Assembly (NCBI GenBank): GCA_028753945.1
Contig: JAPNXP010000002.1
Coordinates: 2,666,001 to 2,730,000 of the forward strand
Length of the DNA: 64,000 nt
From: Hexactinellida sp. DTS-2022
Taxonomy: Eukaryota; Porifera; Hexactinellida
Reading direction: 5' to 3'
Position numbers and translations under genes: made by a program. Position 1 is the stretch's first letter, and every line of letters starts with the position of its first letter. Shown here piece after piece: positions 1 through 11,078 of this stretch. The notes beneath the pieces are model-generated. The model saw nothing but the letters and a program-made list of their open reading frames with translations, did not search any database and was not told the origin of the DNA.

Positions 1-1401
1 AAATTGGATTTTCTCGATATTAGGCTCTTAAATGTATGTAAATTGAGTGAGTGGTGTTTCAGTGGCCCTGTTAGGACACCTTTGACGATAAAAACTTCTT
101 ATCATTAAAAGAAACAACTTGAATCGTCCTTTACCGATTAATTTAGCAATTTGTGAGTTTTTGACAGTCATTGCACACCAAATTGATTTTTCTCTATATT
201 AGGCAGTTAAATGAAAGATACTTGAGTTAGTGATGTTTCGGTGGCAATGTTTGGACACTTTTGTTGATAATACTTCATATCATCAAAAGAAACAACTGGT
301 AAACGTCCTTAAACCATTATTTATCATTTTGGTAGTTTCTGACAGTCATTGCGCACAAAAATTGGTTTTTTTCGATATTAGTGTCTTAAATGAATGTAAA
401 TTCAGTGAGTGGTGTTTCAGTGGCCCTGTTAGAACACCTTTGACGATAAATACTTCTTATCATCAAACGAAACAACTGGAATCGTCCTTTACCGATTAAT
501 TTATCAATTTGTGAGTTTTTGACAGTCATTGCACTCAAAAATTGGTTTTTCTCGATTTTAGGCTCTTAAATGAATGTAAATTGAGTGAGTAGAGTTTCCG
601 TGGCATTTTTAGGACACTTTTAAAGATAAATACATCTTATGATCCTACGAAACAACTGGAAACGTCCTTAAACCATTAATTTATCAATTTGGGAGTTTTT
701 GAAAGTCATTGCACTCCAAAATTGGTTTTTCTCGATATTAGGCTTCTTTAATGATTGGAAATTGACTGAGTGGCGTTTCAGTGGCACTGTTAGGAAACTT
801 TTGATGATAAATACTTCATATCATAAAAATAAACAATTGGTAACGTCCTTATACATTCATTTATCATTTTGGTAGTTTTTGATCTTCATTGCACACGAAA
901 ATTGTTTTTTCTCTATATTTGGCACATAAATGAAAGATCCTTGAGTTAGTGGTGTTTCAGTGGCACTGTTAGGACACTTTTGTTGATAAATACTTCATAT
1001 CATCAAAAGAAACAACTGGTAAACGTCCGTAAACCATTAATTTATTATTTTGGTAGTTTTTGACAGTCATTGCACATAAATTTCGTTTTTGCTCGATTTT
1101 AGGCTCTTCAATGATTGTAAATTGAGTGAGTGGAGTTTCAGTGGCACTGTTAGGACACCTTTGACAATAAATACTAATTATCATGAAATGAAACAACTTG
1201 AAACTACCTAAAACCACTAATTTAACAATTTAGGAGTCTTTCACTGTCATTGCTTCACTAAATGGTTTTTCGCGATATTAGTCTCTTAAATGAATGCTAA
1301 TTGAGTAATGGAGTTTTAGTGGCACTTTAGAAATCTTTTGACTATAAAAAATTCTTTTGATCAAAAGAAACAACTGGAAACGTCCTTAAGCGTCCTATTA
1401 A
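1..1401. repeat. ~180-bp satellite array, about 7.7 copies
   Basis: A unit containing 'TTTCAGTGGCACTGTTAGGA' recurs at about 50, 230, 407, 586, 768, 950, 1128 and 1307, giving periods of 177-182 bp. Copies differ by many substitutions and small indels, so the array is old. It runs off the left edge. Short open frames inside it are not conserved between units, so it is non-coding. The right end abuts a TTAA element at 1402. Confidence 0.93.
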
Positions 1402-2090
1402 TTAACTGTAGACTGCCTAACTGATACACGTTGTGTCAGGTGGAGAACAGGTAGATCAAATTATTCAAATTTCGTGAAATTTCGGATTTAGACATTGTTT
1501 TGTACCCTCTATCGATTTTATTTAAAAAATCATTTCTGAAATTGTTATGATGACGTAGCATAATCGTGTCCAGCTCCACTTGCTTGCCACTTCCTTTCGT
1601 ATTTTCGAAATGTTAAAATTACACCATGGAAATACCCGAAAGAAGATATTAGACTAAATATTAACTATTTAGGATATTGGGTTTGGCTAATATAGAGTTG
1701 TGATAGTTACAACTCAAATATATGTATTCTTTCGTAATCCATGGTTGATCTTAAACAGATTAGTCGATTTTTTTAAAATGATGTAACTTTCGTTTACTGA
1801 GGAGGATTTGTTCAAATTTTGAGGTATGATGACTGGCAAGAAAGTCGTGATTGTTCAAATTTAGAAACAAAGGTTTACTTGCATGTCAACGGCGTTAAAA
1901 CGATTCAAAGATAATGTATGTGTCATCACTTTTTGTCAAAATAGTTGAGAAAATCTTTTAAAAAATTCTAGTAAGTTGATTTATTATTGTGCTCTTGTTG
2001 GATTTCAAATATCCAGGTTCTAAATATTAAATACAAAGAACTACATGGTTTTCTATTTTCGTGAAAATCTCCCCGGCAGTCTACGGTTAA
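1402..2090 (+). mobile_element. TTAA element T1, copy 1 (non-autonomous, 689 bp)
   Basis: Begins TTAACTGTAGACTGCC and ends GGCAGTCTACGGTTAA, an imperfect terminal inverted repeat with TTAA at both ends. A second full copy lies at 36421-37113, a truncated reversed copy at about 57241-57633 and a diverged one at 35880-36330. TTAA target sites are known for piggyBac and Kolobok elements, so one of these may have mobilised it. No transposase is encoded. Confidence 0.88.
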
Positions 2091-2129
2091 GCTAATGATA
2101 AAGATTTCAATTTATGAAATAATGTATAC

Positions 2130-2400
2130 AGTATTGCTTCGAATAAGCGCCCATGCGCCTATTGTTTTCGTGGGCCAAAATTGTCCGGAATTCTTTTTGA
2201 AAAATCCAGAAAATAATATTTAGGTCGGTTCTAATGGTTCTCACCCATAGTAAACTTAGGTTAGCAAAATCAATGGAATTACACTCAATTTATTAACTAA
2301 TGTGTTTTAATTCTATCATACCACTGTAATTTTTATTGACCCGGCGCTTATTCAGGCCACTGGCGAATACTTAGGAAAATACGATACCTATAATAGTTAA
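2130..2400. mobile_element. MITE with 'AATAAGCGCC' ends
   Basis: Ends read 'CGAATAAGCGCC' near 2138 and its complement 'GGCGCTTATTC' near 2342, with a further end-like stretch to about 2395. The same family lies at about 37285-37552. Inner stretches such as 'TTTTCGTGGGCCAAAATT' are shared. It resembles pogo/Tigger-type miniature elements, but the exact borders and TA duplications are not clear. Confidence 0.6.
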
Positions 2401-2985
2401 CAAACGCTTTGAACAGATGGACACATTTGACTTTTATGTATAGATAGCATCTTGATTGATAAAGGAGTGCGTTGAGCCTTTTTCTTTCAACTACTTCAAA
2501 GTTCATTATGTAATCATGTAACAATTCTTTGACTTTTATTTGAATATAATATATGAGTAAACATACAATATTGTTTAATTGTAAATAAGTGATGTTGAAA
2601 AAATAACAACCTAATTTATCGAATTAGATGAGAAATAACAGAATGTATTCACCCTTGTTGACCACATTTTAGTATGGTTGCACTGTTTCTATACTAATCT
2701 ATGTATTGTTTGACAATTGTTAGAATACGTTGGTCTAATTCCTACACAGCGTTGGTCTAATTCTGAACTTTAAAATGAATTGATTTAATTCTTACCACTC
2801 CGTTGGTGTAATTCCTACCTCAAACAATGATCAAATTCCTACCTCGATTGTTGGTCTAATTCCGGCGTCTCAATGAAATCGATAACTATTTGTTAACAAT
2901 TTTTGTAGTGAGAATTATATTTAGCAAAATATGGTAAATGCACAATTGAATCTGAAAAATATATTTAATATTTCAAACCTAGGGG
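2401..2985. other. No gene seen; degenerate short repeat
   Basis: AT-rich sequence without a convincing frame. Between 2731 and 2866 the phrase GTTGGTCTAATTCC(TACC) recurs about five times at irregular spacing. I see nothing else. Confidence 0.4.
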
Positions 2986-2989
2986 GAGA

Positions 2990-3039
2990 ACTTCTGTATT
3001 CCCGCCTCGGGGGGCATTTGGTCACGGTACGCCGCTGCT
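2990..3039. repeat. hAT-type terminal fragment
   Basis: A G-rich stretch ending GGTCACGGTACGCCGCTG. On the other strand this reads CAGCGGCGTACCGTGACC, a CAG-starting end typical of hAT-like MITEs. A similar end (CAGTAGCGTACCGTGG on the minus strand) lies at 5562. The partner end is missing. Confidence 0.45.
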
Positions 3040-3783
3040 TATGCCCCTACCCACGAATTAATAATGTGTAGCTATTTTTGTCCTTATTTCGCGGCACCTA
3101 TTGAGCTAAAATTGTCACTTATGCCCTGCTTACAAATTAATATTGTCTTGCTATTTTTGTCCATATTTCCCGGCTCCCATTGAACCAAAATTGTCACATA
3201 TGCCCATTCCTACGAATTAATATTGTGGAGCTATTTTTGTCCTTATTTCCGGGCTCCTATAGAGATAAAATTGTCACTTATGCCCCTGCCTACTAAGTAA
3301 TATTGTGTAGCTATTTTTGTGCTAATTTCCCGGCTTCCATTGAGCCAAAATTGTCACTTAAGCCCCATCCTACGAATACAATATTGTGTAGCTATTTTTG
3401 TCCTTATTTCCGGGCTCCTATTTAGCTAAAATTGTCACCTATGCCCTTACCCCACGAATTAATATTGTGCAGCTAATCTTTGTGCTTATTTCCGGGCTCC
3501 TAATTAAGCTAAAATTGTCACTTATGCCCCTACCCATAAATAAAAATTGTGTAGCTATTTTTGTCGATATTTCTGAAATCCTATTGAGGTAAAATTGTCA
3601 CATTTGCCCCTAATCCCACGAATTTTATATTGTGTAGCTATTTTTGTCGATATTTCCTGGCACCAATTTGGTGAATCGTCACTTTTTCCCCTAACCCCAC
3701 GAATTAATATTGTGTAGCTATTTTTGTCCGTATTTCCGGGTTTCAATTGAGCTAAAATTGTGACTTATGCCCCTACACACGAT
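3040..3783. repeat. ~80-bp satellite array, about 9 copies
   Basis: Units of 78-82 bp start with 'CTTATGCCCCTACC' and share GTGTAGCTATTTTTGTCC and 'GAGCTAAAATTGTCAC'. Starts fall near 3040, 3118, 3196, 3277, 3357, 3437, 3519, 3600, 3682 and 3762. The array is cut at 3784 by a TTAA-ended insertion. One inverted unit is found on the far side, at 5563-5660. Confidence 0.92.
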
Positions 3784-4850
3784 TTAAGGAGATAGAATAT
3801 CAAATTTTCGACACCCGAAGACCACCAATTTTTATTGCGTTTTTAGACATGACTTTTAGTAGGAACAAATATCTGTATTATCCGAATTCTCTAAAATGAA
3901 AATTTCAATTAGATATTGATAGTTATAAAATAGCGTAATAGTGAATCCATACTAGTCAATATAAATTCTAGCAATTTTCTCTGTTAAGCTCAAGTTCTAA
4001 TTTAGTGCCAATTTAACTCTACACTAATAGTCTAAGGGATTTCGCCACACAGAATTTTTGATATCAATTTAATCTTTTTTTCTATAGATTTGCAAATAAT
4101 CAATCGATTTTTTTCAGAAAATTGGCATTATTTAATTGTTAACTCTATAACTTTGTATAAATGTTGAAAATCGACATGGCGAAATTTTAACAACTACTGA
4201 AAATGATTATTTTTGAAATAAAGTTTTTCTCTCTACGACTTATACTTTTTCAGATATGCTAGCTTTGCAAAGGTCACTATGAATTCTGAACAAAGAATTT
4301 TTCCACAGAAATTAACTATATTTTGCAATAATTAATTATTAACTCTCTAACTTTGTATTACAGTTGAAAATCGTTTCGAGGGATTTAGTAGCTCTACTGA
4401 TAAGGCTCATTTTTGGAGGATAGTTTTTTTCTCTATGACTTAAATTCTTTGAGATATGCTAAGTTGCACAAAGGTCATTTTGAAATCTCAAAAAATTATT
4501 TCCAAATGTATTTTTTTAGAAAAGTTATATTGATAAAGTTGCGGTTATAACGTATTTGAAGCATCAAAAAGGGTTGTAGGTATATTTAATGGATATATAC
4601 ATATGGGTAACATACAAACTACAATATTTGGAATGTCAGGATCAGAATAGGCATCATTTCCAATTAATAAATGCATAAATAGTAATTGTAAAGTGTTTTT
4701 GTGTTGTTTTGTTTTTTTTGGTTTTTTTGTATGTAATACATAGATAAATGCATATAATAGAATGAATAAATAAGCATGATATAAGGATATTACAAGTTTA
4801 AATGAATTAAATAATTTATTACAAATAAAACATAGCTAGTGGATATACTA
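3784..4850 (-). mobile_element. T4 element, 3'-end fragment (reversed)
   Basis: Begins TTAAGGAGATAGAATATC inside the 80-bp satellite. It then matches, in reverse, the last ~1 kb of the autonomous T4 element (49701-54228): the same subterminal block with 'ACTTTGTAT...GTTGAAAATCG', the motif AACATACAAACTAC, and the A/T-rich part with 'TTTTGTGTTGTTTTG'. The transposase part is absent. Confidence 0.82.
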
Positions 4851-4879
4851 TTACGAACAAAACAATAGCTTTTCAATCA

Positions 4880-5562
4880 TAGGCGTCGTAAATTTGGGGT
4901 CGGCCCTTCGGCCCGCCCGGACAACAAAATTATGGGCCGTACCCATTTTTTGACGGCCGTACCATTTTTTTGAGGGCCGTATCCATTTTTTGACTGCCGT
5001 AGTTCCATTAAAAATGTTCTGTACTATTAATAGATTTAGTAATAATTGGTTAGTATGTAGGCCAGGTTTTTTTAAGGTTCAGACCTTGATGTAACTCAAC
5101 ACGGCACAGGCCCTTTCCGACCCGAATCGTGGTGTAACTCCAAAGAATCTTGGTGCAAAATTTACACCAAGATCGGCCTTAAAAATACCCTGATGTAGGC
5201 CAAATAATAAAGAGCTTCCTTATATGTAGATGCTAGACGGTCTATAAAACCCCATACAAACAAAGCTCAAATTTGTAGACCGTCTATAAATATTATAGAT
5301 CGAAAGTACCTGCTGTCTATTGGTAATACTAATTAAGTCAAAAAAGACATACAGTAAAACTCGGTTAATTGTAGCAGTACAGGTTATTAATTGTAATTTG
5401 TGAAATGGTAATAGTGCAAATTGGAAACAGATAATTACTTGGATCAATTTAATTCAATACTGCATTTCTATTACTAGAATTTAACAGTTTTAAAATAAAT
5501 ATGCCGCCAACAAGAAAGTGCCGCCCGGGACGAGCCGCCCCCCCCGCCCCCCCCACGGTACG
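4880..5562. mobile_element. Probable hAT-type MITE with G/C-rich ends
   Basis: A GC-rich left part (ATAGGCGTCG..., with GGGCCGT repeated near 4933-4995) and a C-rich right end finishing CCACGGTACGCTACTG. Their base composition stands out from the AT-rich surroundings. The right end matches the fragment at 2990-3039. The left border and target duplication are not resolved. It contains the smaller MITE at 5063-5192. Confidence 0.4.
5063..5192. mobile_element. 130-bp hAT-type MITE with 8-bp target duplication
   Basis: Starts CAGGTTTTTTTAAGG and ends TTAAAAATACCCTG, flanked on both sides by ATGTAGGC (5055-5062 and 5193-5200). CAGG/CCTG ends with an 8-bp duplication are hallmarks of the hAT superfamily. 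A second copy in the opposite orientation lies at 38363-38513. Confidence 0.88.
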
Positions 5563-5660
5563 CTACTGGGCATAAGTGACAATTTTAGCTCCGTAGGAGC
5601 CCGAGAATAATGCACAAGTAGCTACACAATATTAATTCGTGGGTTAGGGGCATAAGTTAG
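5563..5660. repeat. Single inverted unit of the 80-bp satellite
   Basis: Reads GGGCATAAGTGACAATTTTA... and matches the complement of the units at 3040-3783. It shows that the DNA between was inserted or rearranged with an inversion. Confidence 0.75.
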
Positions 5661-6059
5661 GGTGACCAGATTATTTTCATCAAAACCCTGTACATTTCCA
5701 TTTTTTTCTTAAAAAATCCTGGACATTCCTGGACAGCATTGTTAAAATCCTGGACAAATCCTGGACACTTTATAAATACATGAAAATTACTAAAACACAA
5801 TAATGAATGCATTATATTTACTGAATACTGTGTAATAATATCTAAACGAGCTTCTGCTGCATATATTTATTAACAACAGATGTAGTAAAGAGTGATATAA
5901 AGATAGATGAACTAACAATTGAATATATTATATATAGTGTACGTTTGTTTACTTCACTACAAAGTAACAACTAGATTTCGAAAAATAGAATTAGAAGTGG
6001 GCAACTATAACAGCTAATAATAAGTATTTTTGACATATTTTTCAGAAAGTGTGACATTC

Positions 6060-6787
6060 TTAAGGTTAAATTACGGCAGATTCATGTAAAAAAACACATA
6101 AATTTCGTTTTGAAGTAAGATGTTTAATTTTCACATATATAATAGAAGACATTATAGCTATATCGAAACTGAAAACGAAATCGAATTATTTTGAATAAAT
6201 TCGATTTTATGGGGCGTGCAGTTTTATGGTAATACAAAAGTCCCATAGGGGGATTTCTTCAGACTCCACCTGATAAGTGTGTCGATCTCAAGATCATTAT
6301 TAGCTAAAGACATATTATGTGCGATATATCACATAGATCATCGTTATATGCTGTAGGTGACTGGTTTAGAATTTTGATTTGACCTAAATAAAAAAAGTTG
6401 CGACCTTTTGAACTAAAGAAATCATTAAAAAGGTCATGTTTTTTATGAGATATTTGATAAAATGTTTGAAAAATAATTTCAGAGTCATAATTCAAAAATG
6501 TAAACCGACTACCAACTCCGTACGCTTATAATCTTTCAATATTGATTCTGATAACAAACATTGATGGCCGCATTGCCAAATTACACTATAATATCGACCA
6601 CCACTTTTTGAAATCGCCCTATGGGAGATTTGTATTAGCCAAATATTGAAACCGACAAAAAATAAAAAGTATAATATATTGAGACATTTTCTTTTTTGTT
6701 TATTGCTTTGTATCGTACCTTGATCTATTTCTAACAATTACAGATTAATACAAGAGATTTCATTCCCGTGGGGTAATTTAACCTTAA
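6060..6787 (-). mobile_element. TTAA element T2, copy 1 (728 bp)
   Basis: Bounded by TTAAGGTTAAATTAC and its complement, sharing TTAA at both ends. Another 728-bp copy at 25914-26641, in the opposite orientation, looks identical wherever I compared it, so transposition (or conversion) was recent. The two open frames inside (minus, 81 and 63 codons) are not kept in diverged copies at 32037, 39738 and 55027, so I treat the element as non-coding. It is inserted at TTAA in the coding end of the hAT transposase. Confidence 0.92.
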
Positions 6788-7417
6788 GAAGCTCTTTGTT
6801 CTTTAAAATATGTTCATAAAATTCCATGCATGAGAAATCGAAATTACATTTAATAAATAGCATTGACCTCAGGCAATCAATGCTGAGCCGCGCCTTATCG
6901 TCTGTCCAAATATTATTCATTAATGAGAATACTCTCTCTACAGAAGCTGATGTCCCTGGCAAGGACATAGAAAACTCAACAATTTTTTCGAGATATACAG
7001 ACTCTAGTCCTTCATTCGTAAAAAGTGAAATATTTCAACCCAACGAAGATCTGGCGTCAACTCAGAATTTTTCCAATTAATTAGTTTTTCTTGAGAAATA
7101 TACTTCGAAAGAGTGTCAAATTCATCGAAAAGAGAATTATCATCAATGGATATACTCTCGCCACTTTGTTGAACAATAAATACTAGAGAATATTGTACTT
7201 GAGACCATAAAGGCTTGGTTTTTAACGAAAGCCATTGTAAAACTTCAAATTGTTCAAATGTCTTAATCCATTTGTTCAGGTATTTTACGGCATTGTCATA
7301 AAATTTCTGGGTATAATCCTCGAAATATTTACTAGAAATACCTTCTTCAACAGTGATTTTACTTAACAGTGATTTAACGAAAATAGGGAGGAATTTATAT
7401 TCATATCTATTCTGCAT
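6738..7417 (-). pseudogene. hAT transposase, C-terminal part, frameshifted
   Basis: Two minus-strand pieces. The upstream one (7417-7004, 137 codons) is the helical region before the dimerisation domain, ending ...WVEIFHFLRMKD. The second (6968-6738) begins SLPGTSASVERVFSLM, the signature of the hAT C-terminal dimerisation domain, followed by DDKARLSIDCLRSMLFIKCNF. The pieces lie in different frames, so there is at least one frameshift near 6990. The original end of the reading frame is interrupted by T2. With T2 removed, the frame continues a short way and stops near 6018. The N-terminal BED finger and the first catalytic residues are missing. Confident as hAT; the subfamily is not assigned. 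Confidence 0.9.
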
Positions 7418-7484
7418 CTTGCCTTTAATATCTTTAACGGTATCCCTGTATGAAAATTTGTCGATGATGTTTTGAAAAAGAAAT

Positions 7485-7941
7485 TATCCCGAATTTTTTT
7501 TATTTTGCCAAACAGTAGAGACGTACAAAATATATAATTTCCACATGTTTTGACTCTTTTTCATTGTTATTTTCAGAGATATGACCTATTTGCTTAGCGG
7601 TAGATTGGATTTCACCGTTTGCATCGAATGCCCGTAGTTTATTCTCCAATATTCGAAAGATTGGTGTCAACATAACTTTTTCCATGTTTTGTCTGACAAA
7701 GATAATCAACAATTGATCAAAAAACATAATTAAAAAGTCAAAATTTGAAACTTTATGGCCTATAATCCCAATCGAGGGAACGTGTTCTTGTCCATTTTCT
7801 TTCTCAAACACCCGACGTGCTGGAATCAATGTATACGTCTCAAAATACTCGCAATACCCGACTTCCTATCCGTCAATAATACATTTCGTGACCCAAACAC
7901 TCACCGTTTTCAAAATGATCCATATATGGGCATGTAATGTG
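7485..7941 (+). mobile_element. Family X arm fragment
   Basis: Matches one arm of the foldback element at 26891-32040: 'ATTATCCCGAAT', 'GAGATATGACCTATTTGC', 'CAATTGATCAAAAAA', 'TATGGCCTATAATCC' and 'CCATATATGGGCATGTAATG' in order. At 7586 it carries CCTATTTG without the 358-bp MITE found in the other copy, and so preserves that element's empty site. The long minus-strand frame across it is not conserved. Confidence 0.8.
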
Positions 7942-7943
7942 TA

Positions 7944-8060
7944 GAGGTGCACCGGATCCTGGATCCGGTTCCGGATCCGGCCGGATTTCCCCATTTGTGG
8001 TGGATCCGGGATCCGGCCGGATCCGAGATGAGGTTACCGGATCCTCCGGATCCGAATCTG
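7944..8060. repeat. GGATCC/CCGGATCCGG cluster
   Basis: Eight GGATCC hexamers lie between 7954 and 8053, several within the self-complementary CCGGATCCGG. The stretch is GC-rich inside AT-rich DNA and starts GAGGTGCACCGGATCC. Such clusters are seen at ends of some hAT-like elements, but no partner end was found. Confidence 0.7.
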
Positions 8061-9570
8061 TATGCGTATCAACTATTTAATTGATTCTATTAATCAAGAA
8101 GTAACCTCTAATTACTTACAAAAACTATTTAAGGTCATCCTGTATTGATATCCGGGCGAATACGGTGAATCTCAGAATTGCATAATTTACAACTAGGAAT
8201 ACTCTAGATGAGATAGAGATTGACTTCTATGATTTTTTTCTTCTTAATTTTCAATAAATATGGTGTTTTTTTATCAAATATGACGTCGACTTCCTTATAT
8301 GGGCATGATAATTTACAAAATTGTTGAATCTTTTTGAACTATTGAACCATGAACTACTATAGATAAGGACTGGAAACGACAATAAAAAATGGCGAATGGA
8401 TGAACTAGAAGTGCATTCGATATGTTTGCCTTTTACAATTGGTAATGAACTTTACACATGCATTATGTTGTTTTTACCTGGATTTGACTCTGTAAACTAA
8501 GTATGTAATATTGTCATATATTTGACATCCATTCATCGTAGAAATAAGTTATCCATTAACATGCAGGCAATATTATAAGTACTCAAATAACAAAATGTGA
8601 AATGAAAACAGAATTACTATGCACAGTATTTGTTATTAAATAATTGATTTCAATTTTCTTCCGAATATCCTTAGGTAATGTGCATTTAGTGGATATTATT
8701 ACTAAATATCCTCCGAACTCTACAACTATGAGAGATATTCCTTTAAGCAAGATTTATCAACGAATACGTTTTGAGCTAGTCGAATTCGCACTTTTCTAGA
8801 AGGCGGGTCAAACTTGATTGATATCTCCAACAATACCACAATTGATTCAGTTTCAATATCTGAAGGCCATTTAATAGAACCACGATCAATATATACATAT
8901 CTTACAAGGTCATATTTCGTAGCCTCTGTAATCTCAATATCCTTGTTTCAGTAAGTAGTTGATCGTTGAATATAATGATGGCAGTTAGTGGTTTCAAGAT
9001 AATAAGAGCAACCACAACAGATTGGAGAACATGAATGTCGAGGTCAATAGAGCTTAGATCATGAATAACTTCAATATCCTGGTCGCAAGAAAATGAATTA
9101 TTTCCATCTGTTGTTGAAGAAAGTGTGGATAAATTGATTAAGAAAAATTATATGTTTAACCAGAACTGTGGAGTAGATGGATTTGTCAAATCCATAACTG
9201 GGTTTAGGCCAAGTTGACTCTTTAATACTATAGATTAGGTCATGTGATATTAAGCATCGCTCATCATTCAATATAAATCCCAAATAGGTGCTCTATTGGG
9301 TAATGGGTATTCTGGAGTTATAGCTAAGAACATTCTCATAACCACAATTAGAGTGAGCTGTGAATTGGTTAATGGCAGAGCAATACAAGATTGGGAAAAA
9401 CTTTAACTTTTGAATTTTTGTGCGCTAAGTTTATCATTCTTTCCAATTGTTGAACTCCATCGCTCAAGCAATTTACAAACTGATTCAAGAAACCCAACGC
9501 TATGATATCTAGAATACTCTTCATTCAAACGCACATGTTTAAGTGAGGTAATTCAACCTTAAAAAGATTT
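8061..9570. other. No recognisable feature; possible decayed coding on minus strand
   Basis: Two minus-strand stretches look protein-like but match no family I know: about 8930-8745 (includes RYVYIDRGSIKWPSDIE) and about 9540-9410 (includes HVRLNEEYSRYHSVGFLES). A 61-codon minus frame at 9283-9098 is also open. Stops and frameshifts separate them, so a degraded transposon gene is likely. Confidence 0.3.
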
Positions 9571-9574
9571 TTGG

Positions 9575-9643
9575 TGGCTAACGCCACCAAACCACCAAAT
9601 TTGTCGAGCACTGCCTAGCACCCCTTTGGCGCCGCCCCTGATT
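9575..9643. repeat. hAT-like terminal fragment
   Basis: On the minus strand it begins CAGGGGCGGCGCCAAAGGGG, a CAGGGG-type hAT MITE end. It sits directly after the decayed Helitron frame. The partner end was not found. Confidence 0.4.
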
Positions 9644-9654
9644 CTTATTAGGCA

Positions 9655-10430
9655 ATGCTTCTCTTTTCTAAGACTATGTCTCGTTTTTCGAATTCTTGTC
9701 CAACAATCAATATGGCTACCTCATTTCTGCCTGGTGCATAAATCTTCGCTCATGTTCGCCCTCAGGGATTTTATCGAGCTTTAATTATAATTCTGTATTC
9801 CTCGTTAGACATACTTTCTATAACTGATTTGAATGAAGTAACATAACTGTTATTGTTGTGCAGTATATCTTGAAGTGAGAGAACTATTTGATTTCTAACT
9901 CTAGGGATTGTGTTGCACCTCTGAAAGGCATCCGAAATATCATCCCCCATGAAATAAATCTGAAGAAATTAGGGCACTCATTTGGTAGAGGAAGCAACGA
10001 TCACACTGAATGGTATCCGGACTCGCTAATTTTTTGTTGTTAATCCAAAAGAAGTAATTTGAAGCAAGAATTATACTTGGATATGTTTTCTAAGAAATAT
10101 ATGAATCAGCAGTCTATCCCAGCATTAAATATTCCAGCAGTTCAGGTGGCTGTTCTAGATTGGGCAGCTGTACTTTTCCGTTATTACAGCATAAGCGTGC
10201 TGTTTTGCATTGCAAAAGGAACAGATTTCTGTCATGGAACTAATCAGCAGAGAGGAGTGGTTCTTATAGTCAGTATTCGCATCATATGAAAAAGCAGCGC
10301 CAGAGTGATTATCCAATTTTTTGGATCTCGAGGTTGCAGTGGTTGCCCAATCTTTCTGCTGACGGGCCTGCTTATGTTCAACAAATGTTTGAATACGGAC
10401 TTGTCTTTGGTAGTAACTTTCATTATCAAG
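9655..10430 (-). pseudogene. Helitron Rep/helicase protein, N-terminal region, decayed
   Basis: Reading leftwards from about 10430 the minus strand carries, in several frames, the conserved order of the Helitron N-terminal domain: FSYDANTDYKNHSSLL, then the Cys motif ICSFCNAKQ, CCNNGKVQLPNLEQPPELL (near 10190-10130), IYFMGDDISDAFQRCNTIP (near 9960-9905), LQDILHNNNSYVTSFKSVIE, and APGRNEVAILIVGQEFEKRD (near 9750-9690). Helitron proteins are rolling-circle replicases. This part lies before the HUH nuclease and helicase, which are absent here. At least three stops and two frameshifts make it a pseudogene. Plus-strand frames over the same bases are shadows. Confidence 0.85.
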
Positions 10431-10779
10431 CTATATTATTGGGGGTTTGTTTACAATCATTACCAACACGCGAACTTTTTTATGTGGCATACGTAATATT
10501 TAAATGACAGGTTTGGATTTATTATGTCAATTATGGCTGAAGTTTGCAAAAATATGTCAACCCGATCTATATATAGCAATACGTGTGACTTCTAAATTTT
10601 CCAACAACACAAATGCAAGGTTGAATTTTATTGGTCTATATCTATATTCAATTGTAGTTTATACTATGGAAAATCATATAGGAACACAACAGCTATACAA
10701 CGGAATACAAATAACTGATTGGCTATACAAAAGGAACACAAATAATTGAGCGGATGAATTATTTACTCTCGCCCAATTA

Positions 10780-11078
10780 AATTAAAGTCTCTGTAAGCAT
10801 TCTGTGACTTAACAATTAATAGAGACATAAAATCCTTTTATACTAAATGAATGCTAGATGCTAATCCATACTAGTAAAACCCTCGAATTTAATTGGCGAA
10901 AGGTGTTAACACCTTGGAGATGGAAGATGATAATATTTTTCTAAAAATTCCTTATCTGGAGTGGTGAGTTAATTCCTAGATAATATGCAAAATTTGGTAC
11001 AGATCGGTTCAGGGATCTCAGAGGAGATGTGAGGACAGACAGATAGACAGACATTGTCTTTTATATATATAGATTGTT
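10780..11078 (+). repeat. Possible 3' tail of a non-LTR element or SINE
   Basis: Contains GGTACAGATCGGTTCAGGGA and then 'GGACAGACAGATAGACAGAC' followed by ATTGTCTTTTATATATATAG. A (GACA)n run followed by a short T/A microsatellite is common at the 3' end of RTE-type LINEs and their SINEs. No reverse transcriptase is seen nearby, and the 5' border is unknown. Confidence 0.4.

Larger units (their letters stand above)
5663..7480 (-). mobile_element. hAT element remnant
   Basis: A hAT-like end, AGGGTGACCAGATTATTTT, starts near 5663. It is followed by repeats of TCCTGGACA at 5690-5770, a common subterminal pattern. The transposase pseudogene lies inside on the minus strand. The other end is lost where the family X fragment begins near 7485. 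A T2 element (6060-6787) sits within it. Confidence 0.7.

Noticed and set aside
1..1401. CRISPR-like array
   Set aside because: Units of ~180 bp vary along their entire length; there is no constant repeat with unique spacers.
6304..6737. Two identical open frames (81 and 63 codons) shared by the T2 copies at 6060 and 25914, which look like a conserved gene
   Set aside because: The frames are not kept in the diverged copies at 32037, 39738 and 55027. Identity reflects recent copying of a non-coding element.
7500..7829. 109-codon minus frame with protein-like look
   Set aside because: It is an arm of family X; the same region in other copies is interrupted in every frame.
10059..10749. Plus-strand frames over 10.0-10.7 kb
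   Set aside because: The minus strand carries Helitron blocks here, so the plus frames are shadows at least to 10430; the rest has no recognisable domain.
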